Shown: positions 6,449-12,004, counted from the stretch's first letter. The stretch: 14,567 nt of DNA from CAZJUO01 sp964549245 (GCA_964549245.1 CAZJUO010000026.1:1-14567); one strand, 5' to 3'. Notes: generated from the letters alone by a model not told the origin. Translations and numbers: made by a program.

Positions 6449-7114
6449 TTATTCACAACATCCGTTATTATAACTGTTCCAATGGATATAGAATCTGCCT
6501 GCCTTGAACGATGAGGGCCAATGTGGATAGTATACCCACCACCAGGTGGTTGGTACAAGAAGTACAATATCTTTCACCCACGCACTGCCATTCCAGTAAC
6601 GATCTCGGTGCAGTAATAAATACCAGTCATGCGCGTCTCCATGTGTCGGCGTCCAGGTATATACCCACCAATCAGCGTTTTTGCAGTAGCATGCCGCATT
6701 CGCTGCGACAGTGAAATATACTGCATTATGCCCCTGGTACTTGTAACCCCTTGCCTTGGTTAGGGATTGATTCCAGCGTGTAGTACCGGCCCATGCGCAT
6801 GCAGTTTCAGAAAGTTTACCAAATACTTCTTGGCCATCCACAGAGGCTGGAAAAAAGATAATGCCTCTTTCTTCAATTACCTTAATTACCGCCTGCCAAT
6901 TAGAGTCTGATAAATTCGCCAGGTACACACTATCATCGGCAGCAACACGCTCACATTTTAACAACGTAATAACGCGTTCAATTTCCAACGAACTTAGCTG
7001 GGTGGAATCCGGATTAATCGAACGATCCCCTTCCTGTGCGCAGCCTACCGCCATCACTACCAGAAGCATGATTAGCGGCATTATTACCAGTTTGAAAAAC
7101 CTTAGGATTTTCAC
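6449..7114 (-). CDS. predicted lipoprotein with a Trp/Tyr-rich secreted domain
   Basis: A 221-residue exported protein. A hydrophobic leader ends in the lipobox AVGC (Cys about residue 25). Residues 26-110 form a polar region. The last 100 residues are exceptionally aromatic: ADWWVYTWTPTHGDAHDWYL, DRYWNGSAWV and VPTTWWWVYYPHWP, with a Cys-Cys near the end (NNGCCE) and further cysteines (AACYCKNAD). The alternation suggests an all-beta, possibly disulfide-stabilised domain for carbohydrate or surface contact. I cannot name a family. The GTG start is preceded by GAGGATATT, the same Shine-Dalgarno block found before the lipoprotein at 8748. One copy of the 137-bp repeat lies 45 bp upstream. Confidence 0.7.
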   Translation of the reverse strand: MKILRFFKLVIMPLIMLLVVMAVGCAQEGDRSINPDSTQLSSLEIERVITLLKCERVAADDSVYLANLSDSNWQAVIKVIEERGIIFFPASVDGQEVFGKLSETACAWAGTTRWNQSLTKARGYKYQGHNAVYFTVAANAACYCKNADWWVYTWTPTHGDAHDWYLLLHRDRYWNGSAWVKDIVLLVPTTWWWVYYPHWPSSFKAGRFYIHWNSYNNGCCE

Positions 7115-7159
7115 GTGAATATCCTCGCTTCTAGAATTGTAATTGTAAATAACAGTTTC

Positions 7160-7296
7160 CTTTCAGAACTACCCACGTAGCATTCTGAAAGAGGGCACCC
7201 CTTTTAGTAACCGTATGGCTTCATAAGCACCTGTCTTTCCCGTTAAACCGTTTTTTTGGCTTAACGATGTTGGTAATGAGCGATGTTTATTGTTTG
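7160..7296 (-). repeat. 137-bp perfect direct repeat, copy B
   Basis: Identical over its full length to 5929-6065, at a spacing of 1231 bp. It includes the last codons of the 89-residue membrane gene and ends 45 bases before the GTG of the Trp-rich lipoprotein. Flanking bases differ on both sides, so the boundaries are sharp. It encloses a 6-codon frame, MKPYGY, that could be a leader peptide. No terminal inverted repeats or transposase are seen, so it does not look like an insertion sequence. Confidence 0.9.
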
Positions 7297-7556
7297 GTTT
7301 CATATATTCCAATGTTCTTTTTGAATAATTCTATCAGGACATACAGCAACAGAAATGCCGAACCTACCGAAATTGCTTTGAGTACTACGTCGAGTAACTC
7401 TACGATGGCCAAGACCACGCCTCCGAACACCACGGCGATAACTATCTGAACTGCCGTGAGCCAGGCCACCTTCTTATGGTGAACGGTAAATACGTGCCAG
7501 ACTAGCAATGATCCGACAATTACACTGACGATACTGTATGGAGTTAGATAGTGCAT
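7287..7556 (-). CDS. small integral membrane protein, three helices
   Basis: An 89-residue protein made almost entirely of hydrophobic segments: about 6-24, 32-54 and 60-78, separated by short basic loops (VHHKKVAW, ELFKKN). I do not recognise a family. It starts 13 bp after the six-helix membrane gene, so the two are probably translated from one message and could form a complex. In many bacteriocin loci such small hydrophobic proteins are immunity factors, but that is an analogy only. The stop codon and preceding Lys-Gln codons lie in the 137-bp repeat. Confidence 0.65.
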   Translation of the reverse strand: MHYLTPYSIVSVIVGSLLVWHVFTVHHKKVAWLTAVQIVIAVVFGGVVLAIVELLDVVLKAISVGSAFLLLYVLIELFKKNIGIYETKQ

Positions 7557-7569
7557 AAAAATGTGCTGC

Positions 7570-8112
7570 TTATGATATTTGTTTAGTGAAAAAGGATAGT
7601 ATAGTTTGTATAAAAACGCATATCACCCAAGCCAGCAAAGCGCCCTGCGCGTATTTTTTATAGCGCCGATCTACCAAACTGATCAGTATGACAATGGCAA
7701 ACACGAAAGCTATTGCATAACTAACCACCGCAACAGTATCAAAATTCGATTCTGAAAAAATAATTCTTATAACGCGCAAAATGCCATAGAGCGCCACCGC
7801 CACCACAAAACCTATTAATTTCTCCTTAGAAATTTTATTCTTGACCAGCTTCTGTCTGCAATACATAATTACCAGAGAAATTACAATTATCGAAATGGCC
7901 AAGAGAAAATATACGATGTCACTTCCCCAATCGATAACTAGTAACAAAATCAGGAATAAATAGTATATGGAGTACTGAATAGCCGATAAAACTGCATCAA
8001 TCACATTACGAATATTTTTGCGATAGTACAAATCCCACAGCATGCCAAATGCCACTATTACGCCAGCCGCTAAAACAACAATAACGCTTAATGAAGTATT
8101 TTCTAAATTCAT
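7570..8112 (-). CDS. integral membrane protein, six helices
   Basis: A 180-residue protein with predicted membrane helices at about 7-28, 42-60, 64-84, 98-118, 126-146 and 156-174. The loops are short, with clusters of basic residues (YYRKNIRN, RQKLVKNKISKEK, DRRYKKY) that suggest inner-side loops. No catalytic motif or transporter signature is visible. It lies 63 bp downstream of the Cys/Trp-rich lipoprotein gene with a hairpin (8133-8167) between, and 13 bp upstream of a three-helix protein. The order suggests that both membrane proteins serve the lipoprotein as partner, exporter accessory or immunity factor; the sequence does not decide which. Confidence 0.7.
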   Translation of the reverse strand: MNLENTSLSVIVVLAAGVIVAFGMLWDLYYRKNIRNVIDAVLSAIQYSIYYLFLILLLVIDWGSDIVYFLLAISIIVISLVIMYCRQKLVKNKISKEKLIGFVVAVALYGILRVIRIIFSESNFDTVAVVSYAIAFVFAIVILISLVDRRYKKYAQGALLAWVICVFIQTILSFFTKQIS

Positions 8113-8132
8113 AAATTGTTAATCAAATTATT

Positions 8133-8167
8133 AGGAGAGAAGAAATAATTTTTACTCCCTCTCTCCT
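8133..8167 (-). terminator. intergenic hairpin between lipoprotein and membrane-protein genes
   Basis: AGGAGAGA (8133-8140) pairs perfectly with TCTCTCCT (8160-8167). On the minus strand the 5' arm runs into GGGAGTAAAAATT, matching GGGAGTAATATT in the hairpin at 4980-5007 although the paired arms differ. It sits just after the lipoprotein stop codon. The following AAUAAUUUG is only weakly U-rich, so termination would be partial. Confidence 0.45.
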
Positions 8168-8175
8168 TTTACTGT

Positions 8176-8748
8176 CTAAACACCAGTTATCCAGACACCG
8201 CCTGCCCAGGTGCGGTTAAAACAAAAGCCTCCGCTGGTTGATATATGATATTCAGCCCAGGCTGCGTAAATTGCCAGCCCCCAGCCAATTCCGGGCACAG
8301 TACCGCCCATAGCCATAACCATAACCCAGTAATGAGCTTCGCTACCCCAATAGCAGCAACGCTTGCCCCACCAGTAGTAACCACACCAACTTCCTAAAGC
8401 TATTTGCTCACCGCTATTGTGCTTGCCTATTTCAGCATTCACCTTAACCAGACCGTCTTTCAACTCTTGATAGACTTTTTTCTCATCAGCTTGTAAGCTG
8501 GTATATTGAGCACTAAAAGCAGCTTCATCAAATACATATTCGCCGCTGGCGGTTTGTGCCACATAGGGGTCCATGCGCTCAATCCACTGCTCGTATAAAA
8601 CTGCCATATGGTTAGTGGTGGTATCAGCCTCAGCTGTTTTCGCTGATTCAGAGCTATGAGCGGTGTCAACAACCTTTGAGCAACTCATAAGGGATACAAG
8701 CGCCAACATATATACGGCTATCAACAAAAACCAAGATTTTCGTAACAT
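8176..8748 (-). CDS. predicted lipoprotein with a Cys/Trp/Gly-rich hydrophobic C-terminal domain
   Basis: A 190-residue exported protein. The leader ends in the lipobox LMSC (Cys at about 23), then a Ser/Thr/Glu linker and a helical region (about 45-110, with many Glu/Lys/Gln). The last 75 residues are very different: GSWCGYYWWGKRCCYWG, then HYWVMVMAMGGTVPGIGWGL with further Gly and aromatic residues, and FCFNRTWAGGVWITGV at the end. Four cysteines and a glycine-spaced hydrophobic stretch recall membrane-active bacteriocin-like peptides, but I cannot match a known family. The ATG is preceded by GAGGATATT. It is the first gene of the cluster and has a hairpin leader (8795-8823). Confidence 0.7.
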   Translation of the reverse strand: MLRKSWFLLIAVYMLALVSLMSCSKVVDTAHSSESAKTAEADTTTNHMAVLYEQWIERMDPYVAQTASGEYVFDEAAFSAQYTSLQADEKKVYQELKDGLVKVNAEIGKHNSGEQIALGSWCGYYWWGKRCCYWGSEAHYWVMVMAMGGTVPGIGWGLAIYAAWAEYHISTSGGFCFNRTWAGGVWITGV

Positions 8749-8794
8749 TACAATATCCTCTAAAAAAATTTCCGCGAGTGCTTTGTTAAAAATC

Positions 8795-8823
8795 GTAAGA
8801 AGAGACCCACGTTGTCTTCTTAC
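8795..8823 (-). promoter_or_regulatory. leader hairpin with ACGUGGGU loop
   Basis: GTAAGAAGA (8795-8803) pairs perfectly with TCTTCTTAC (8815-8823). The 11-base loop, read on the minus strand, is CAACGTGGGTC and contains ACGTGGGT, the same eight bases found in the loop of the hairpin inside each copy of the 137-bp repeat, although the stems are unrelated in sequence. It lies 46 bases before the ATG at 8748, compared with 57 and 45 bases for the other two lipoprotein genes. Confidence 0.6.
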
Positions 8824-8836
8824 TAACTAATCAATA

Positions 8837-8845
8837 ACCTCCTTT
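8837..8845 (-). promoter_or_regulatory. orphan perfect Shine-Dalgarno in the cluster leader
   Basis: The minus strand reads AAAGGAGGT, fully complementary to the 16S rRNA 3' end. No real gene starts behind it: the only start in range is a TTG (8832-8834) giving a three-codon frame ending TAG. It is about 90 bases upstream of the true ATG at 8748. It may be a leader-peptide or ribosome standby site, or a remnant. Confidence 0.4.
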
Positions 8846-8855
8846 CAGGAAAAAT

Positions 8856-8959
8856 GGTGGATAACTTATTATTAACAAAGAACAAATTGTATATAATGTA
8901 TAATTTTTCCACAGCTTTTTTGGACGGCGATTTGTTCCGACGGCTGACATGCGACGGCG
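8856..8959. promoter_or_regulatory. DnaA-box-like sites, AT-rich stretch and GACGGC motifs
   Basis: The 8749-9150 gap has no gene. It holds TTATCCACC on the minus strand (8856-8864, one base off the DnaA-box consensus) and TTTTCCACA on the plus strand (8905-8913, a full match to TTWTNCACA), with about 40 AT-rich bases between. Just beyond are three same-strand GACGGC motifs at 8923, 8939 and 8953 (start-to-start 16 and 14), with an inverted copy GCCGTCG at 9021-9027. This could be a regulated promoter region for the cluster or a minor DnaA-binding region. No dnaA gene is nearby. Confidence 0.35.
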
Positions 8960-9061
8960 CAACCTATTGCGATTATAAAATATTATTTTCACCTTTTTAA
9001 TCATTTTTTCTTTTGGAAGAGCCGTCGTTTTTTTCAGTGAGCAATCCTTGTTTCTACCTTT

Positions 9062-9097
9062 ATTTTAGCATAAAATTCGGCTTTTATAAACTGTCAA
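9062..9097 (-). promoter_or_regulatory. possible promoter for the exported-protein cluster
   Basis: On the minus strand TTGACA (9092-9097) is followed by an extended -10 TGCTAAAAT with TAAAAT at 9062-9067. The spacing between TTGACA and TAAAAT is 24, too long for both to be used together, so the extended -10 may act alone or a weaker TATGCT at 19-base spacing may serve. It lies just after the terminator of the 322-residue gene, where the cluster needs a promoter. Confidence 0.35.
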
Positions 9098-9104
9098 AAA
9101 ATAA

Positions 9105-9135
9105 TTAAAAAAGGCCACTATGGTATATAGTGACC
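9105..9135 (-). terminator. intrinsic terminator of the 322-residue gene
   Basis: On the minus strand GGTCACTA pairs with TAGTGGCC (eight pairs, one G-U; bases 9113-9120 and 9128-9135 of the plus strand), with a seven-base loop and a run of six T directly after. It follows the stop codon by about 15 bases. The wobble pair exists only on the minus strand, which confirms direction. Confidence 0.8.
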
Positions 9136-9150
9136 CTAACAATGATAACC

Positions 9151-10119
9151 TCAACTTATGGAAATGCTTGCTTCTTCCCAAAAAGCGAATTGCTCTTGTT
9201 TCTGCTCTTTGGAAAGAACACTCCATTCTTTTATTACCGTCTGAACTATCCGCTCGAGATCAAGATACGTTCCTCGCATCCCAATGACTTCCAACGCCTC
9301 GCCCATACTCTGGAAAGTGATAAAGCGCCGGTTCTCTTCGCGTCGAGCGATATTGTCTATGGTAATGGTAATACTGCCGGCACTGTCCAGGCTTATCATT
9401 CTGACACCATGGAAATCACCGTACATGCCTCGATGGACACTCTCTCTGATCATGTCGTATAGATCGGGATGAAAAACTTTCTTGACAAATTGCTGGGCCA
9501 GCTGTCTTATTTTTTTAGCAAATTCTCTGGATTCAGAATCGAGCATATGAAAAAAAAGGATGTCTCTCCATTCCCTAGAAGTATAGAGTACGTTTTCCGA
9601 GAGCTTGGTCTGGTTAATAAGATCAACCCACCCCATGGGCAGTTTTGGCTCACGATAAACCGTAATCCATAGGTCTTTGCCGAGATACTTTTCCTCTTCT
9701 GATTTCTCGTACCACCTAAATGACCAAAGCCAGATAATATAGTCAATTTCATGAAGCTCACACCAACCTAGATTTGCCAACTCCATTAGCTTGTCAATGA
9801 GGAACGCATGAGTACGTTTCCCTGGTGTCCATTGTATCTTGCCGTATGTCCCGTCTTGTTTCACTACGATAACATACTCGTCACGTAGTGCCCGCTGGTT
9901 CTTCCTTTCCACTTGCTCGTCTTCAGCTGGTTCAACCCAGTCCTCTTTACGCATAATTTTTCTGGGATAGTTGTACAACAAACTTCCGTCGCCGCGCTGT
10001 ATCCGGATATAGGCTGGTGCTGTGGGATTGCCAGGCATCCCCCAATCAATAAGCTCCGGTTTGATGGCCGGAAATTGCTCTGCTAATTGCTCTGTACGTT
10101 TAGGATCTTGGCGTTTCAT
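9151..10119 (-). CDS. conserved-looking cytosolic protein of unknown function
   Basis: A 322-residue protein with no signal peptide or membrane helix. It is rich in charged and aromatic residues. Visible blocks are an N-terminal stretch with RIQRGDGSLLYNYPRKI, a middle part with KRTHAFLIDKLMELANLGWC and IDYIIWLWSFRWYEKSEEEK, and a C-terminal half with amphipathic helices. I see no catalytic or nucleotide-binding motif and do not recognise the family. The ATG is well supported by AGGAGG six bases upstream. It is monocistronic: its own promoter (10230-10259) and terminator (9105-9135). The 5' leader carries two GAA-triloop hairpins. Confidence 0.75.
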   Translation of the reverse strand: MKRQDPKRTEQLAEQFPAIKPELIDWGMPGNPTAPAYIRIQRGDGSLLYNYPRKIMRKEDWVEPAEDEQVERKNQRALRDEYVIVVKQDGTYGKIQWTPGKRTHAFLIDKLMELANLGWCELHEIDYIIWLWSFRWYEKSEEEKYLGKDLWITVYREPKLPMGWVDLINQTKLSENVLYTSREWRDILFFHMLDSESREFAKKIRQLAQQFVKKVFHPDLYDMIRESVHRGMYGDFHGVRMISLDSAGSITITIDNIARREENRRFITFQSMGEALEVIGMRGTYLDLERIVQTVIKEWSVLSKEQKQEQFAFWEEASISIS

Positions 10120-10141
10120 AATACGCCTCCTCTCACCTGTC

Positions 10142-10192
10142 CAACGTTCCGTTGATATGGTTTTTCGTTTTTCCAGTTAGCGTTCCGCTAAC
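10142..10192 (-). promoter_or_regulatory. tandem GAA-triloop hairpins in the mRNA leader
   Basis: On the minus strand two stem-loops follow each other: GTTAGCG-GAA-CGCTAAC (10176-10192) and CAACG-GAA-CGTTG (10142-10154). Both carry CGGAACG at the tip while the lower stems differ. They lie between the transcription start and the Shine-Dalgarno of the 322-residue gene. A protein-binding or mRNA-stability role is possible. Confidence 0.45.
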
Positions 10193-10205
10193 CAAGTGTA
10201 AAAAG

Positions 10206-10228
10206 AACTACTATGTAAAATAGTAGTT
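10206..10228 (-). terminator. intrinsic terminator of the pilin-like gene
   Basis: AACTACTA (10206-10213) pairs perfectly with TAGTAGTT (10221-10228) around a seven-base loop, followed on the minus strand by CTTTTT. It ends transcripts arriving from the pilin-like gene. The next promoter's predicted start (10223) falls inside its first arm, so new transcripts cannot form it. Confidence 0.8.
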
Positions 10229-10229
10229 T

Positions 10230-10259
10230 ATTATAATCACGTGCATTGCGCTTCGTCAA
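10230..10259 (-). promoter_or_regulatory. sigma-70-type promoter of the 322-residue gene
   Basis: On the minus strand TTGACG (10254-10259) and TATAAT (10230-10235) are 18 bases apart. The -35 box begins three bases after the stop codon of the upstream gene. Predicted start is about 10223. Confidence 0.7.
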
Positions 10260-10262
10260 GCC

Positions 10263-10820
10263 TTATGGCACCGCAATACCGCCGGGATTTGCTACGTGCA
10301 TCCCCGGGTCAATCTCCTCCACACCGACTTCCAGCGTATAGGTCATATCATAATACTGATAGGGTGACGAACCAATGCCTGTATAATTATATGCTGTGCC
10401 GCCAGGTGTGGGGTTTTGGGGAAGATATTCCAAATAGTCAGGGACGAGGCTATCCAAATTTTCCGGATAATATCCATTATCCTCCTGGTAAATTTCCAAC
10501 TTGGCTCGCAACTGCTTCACGTCTGCCAAGCGTTTGCTGTCTCTGATACGCGCTTGCTCGCGTTCTTCATCCGACATGATAACTTCTGGCTGGCTGATGG
10601 ATGTTGTGTTAGCATTACCCCCGGCCCCGATGGATGTCGCTTGACCTGTTTCATCAACATTATCTTCTTTGCTAATCCAAATACTATAGCCAAACAAAGC
10701 AATAATAACAATCCAAACTACCACCAAAATAACCGGCAGTTTGTATGACCTCTTTTTAGGTACACGCTTTTCTGCCAACTCTGATTTATTGATATCCTTT
10801 TGGCTGTATATTTTTTTCAT
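10263..10820 (-). CDS. membrane-anchored pilin-like (GspG-type) protein, leaderless
   Basis: A 185-residue protein starting MKKIYSQKDI. A basic N-terminus is followed by one membrane helix (about 28-49), a Gly/Ser/Thr/Asn linker, then a domain (about 94-168) with RDSKRLADVKQLRAKLEIYQ, NGYYPENLDSLVPDYLEYLP and NPTPGGTAYNY. This matches the periplasmic part of type II secretion/type IV pseudopilins, but the prepilin peptidase and N-methylation motif (G-F-T-L-I-E) is missing and the helix is not at the very N-terminus. Assembly into a pilus is therefore doubtful; an anchored structural or substrate-binding role is likelier. The frame extends upstream to 10838, but the -10 box TATAAT at 10827-10832 puts the transcription start exactly on the A of the ATG at 10820. 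Confidence 0.75.
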   Translation of the reverse strand: MKKIYSQKDINKSELAEKRVPKKRSYKLPVILVVVWIVIIALFGYSIWISKEDNVDETGQATSIGAGGNANTTSISQPEVIMSDEEREQARIRDSKRLADVKQLRAKLEIYQEDNGYYPENLDSLVPDYLEYLPQNPTPGGTAYNYTGIGSSPYQYYDMTYTLEVGVEEIDPGMHVANPGGIAVP

Positions 10821-10826
10821 ATTTGC

Positions 10827-10855
10827 ATTATACGGCAAAAAAAACAGACTGTCGA
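10827..10855 (-). promoter_or_regulatory. promoter of the pilin-like gene, overlapping the prs terminator
   Basis: On the minus strand TCGACA (10850-10855) and TATAAT (10827-10832) are 17 bases apart. The first transcribed base is predicted at 10820, the A of the start codon, so the message should be leaderless. The -35 box lies in the loop and arm of the prs terminator, and the spacer contains its T-tract. Confidence 0.65.
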
Positions 10856-10865
10856 GATAACAGTC
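10834..10865 (-). terminator. intrinsic terminator of prs
   Basis: On the minus strand ACAGACTG pairs perfectly with CAGTCTGT around a nine-base loop, followed by a long T-run. It begins about 17 bases after the prs stop codon. It shares bases with the promoter of the next gene. Confidence 0.85.
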
Positions 10866-10880
10866 TGTATATAATAAGGT

Positions 10881-11894
10881 TCAAAATTTCGTGGCCATTC
10901 CACTAACGCTATCGCCAATTACCGTACGGCGAATAGCTTCGGCCAGCTCATCCGCTACCGAGACCACCTCGAACTTGGGGGATGTTCGTTTGAGCGGCAA
11001 TGTGTCTGTTGTAACCACCGCATCAATAGCCGAGGACTCGATTTTGGTAACTGCATCAATACCATTGCCATCGGATGATAGAACTGGGTGGGTAAAACCG
11101 GCTATAACCTGCTTAGCGCCTTTTTCTTTCACCAGCTTGGCAAACTCGATAACAGTTCCGCTGGTATCACTCATATCATCTAAAATAATGACGGTGCGAT
11201 CCTGGACTTTATTGCCGCCTACCAGTACCATTTCCAATTCTCCAGGAGCCGGCCGGGTTTTTAACCCTCCAACCAAAATACAATTGAACTTGCTGGCATA
11301 GTGCCAACATATTTTATATGCTCCCGGATCAGGGCCCCCGAGCGCTATTGATTGCAGCCGCTGTTGGTCTATGCCGTCGTAAGGAATATTAAGCTTCTGC
11401 AAAATCCGCTGCAAGACAATTTTCCTGCCCCACAGATTGGCCATAGGACCCTCAAAAAATCCCTGCGCTTGGCCGCAATGCAGGTCCACGGCAATGATCT
11501 GTCCGACATGAGCAACCTTGGTCATGTTAAAAAATAATTTGCTGCTGATGGCGTCATGAACATTGATTTTACGATCTTGTCTCCCATAGCCGACATATGG
11601 CGCCACCCAGACAATTCGATGCTCTGGTGTAGCCGCTCGGAAAGCTGCATCAGCCAACAGCCAGACTTCTGTCCAATGCTCCATCGGCGGTGGCGTAGCC
11701 CCGATGATAAACACCCACGAATTTCGCAGCGGAGCATTATCACCAATGTCGACTCTGACTTCCCCGTCATTGAAACGTCCGCAACGGCACTCTGATAATG
11801 GCAGCTTAAGTTTTTTTGAAATGCTTTGCGACAAATCAAGCGACGCTTCAGTGGCCAGCAATACCACGTTGTTTGGGTCAAGTGTTTTTTCCAC
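10881..11894 (-). CDS. prs: ribose-phosphate pyrophosphokinase (PRPP synthetase)
   Basis: This cytosolic enzyme transfers pyrophosphate from ATP to ribose 5-phosphate, making PRPP for purine, pyrimidine, histidine and NAD synthesis. The 337-residue product has the family landmarks: FNDGEVRVDI (41-50), PYVGYGRQDRK (99-109, ATP-binding flexible loop), DLHCGQAQGFF (137-147) and the PRPP loop VIILDDMSDTSGT (235-247). Length is slightly above the usual 310-320. The GTG start at 11892-11894 is supported by AGGAGG with proper spacing. It has its own promoter (11972-12000), back to back with the tRNA promoter, and a clean terminator. PurD, about 1.3 kb away on the other strand, uses phosphoribosylamine made from PRPP. 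Confidence 0.95.
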   Translation of the reverse strand: MEKTLDPNNVVLLATEASLDLSQSISKKLKLPLSECRCGRFNDGEVRVDIGDNAPLRNSWVFIIGATPPPMEHWTEVWLLADAAFRAATPEHRIVWVAPYVGYGRQDRKINVHDAISSKLFFNMTKVAHVGQIIAVDLHCGQAQGFFEGPMANLWGRKIVLQRILQKLNIPYDGIDQQRLQSIALGGPDPGAYKICWHYASKFNCILVGGLKTRPAPGELEMVLVGGNKVQDRTVIILDDMSDTSGTVIEFAKLVKEKGAKQVIAGFTHPVLSSDGNGIDAVTKIESSAIDAVVTTDTLPLKRTSPKFEVVSVADELAEAIRRTVIGDSVSGMATKF

Positions 11895-11971
11895 GCGATA
11901 CCTCCTGTTATTTCTTTATTAAGTAACAATTTTATTTTTTCATATCTTTTTTAAATGGCAAATAGTATTAT

Positions 11972-12000
11972 ATTTTATCGAAATCAAGCCCGGCTGTCAA
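11972..12000 (-). promoter_or_regulatory. prs promoter
   Basis: On the minus strand TTGACA (11995-12000) and TAAAAT (11972-11977) are 17 bases apart. The -35 box is only four bases from the -35 box of the divergent tRNA-Leu promoter, so the two may interfere with each other. Confidence 0.7.
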
Positions 12001-12004
12001 AAAC

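Noticed and set aside
5929..7296. 137-bp repeat as an insertion sequence, MITE or CRISPR unit
   Set aside because: There are no terminal inverted repeats, target duplications or transposase, and only two copies 1.2 kb apart with genes between.
9130..9672. Several plus-strand frames over the 322-residue gene, and similar frames over prs and the lamin-tail gene
   Set aside because: They are shadows of well-supported minus-strand genes and lack ribosome binding sites.
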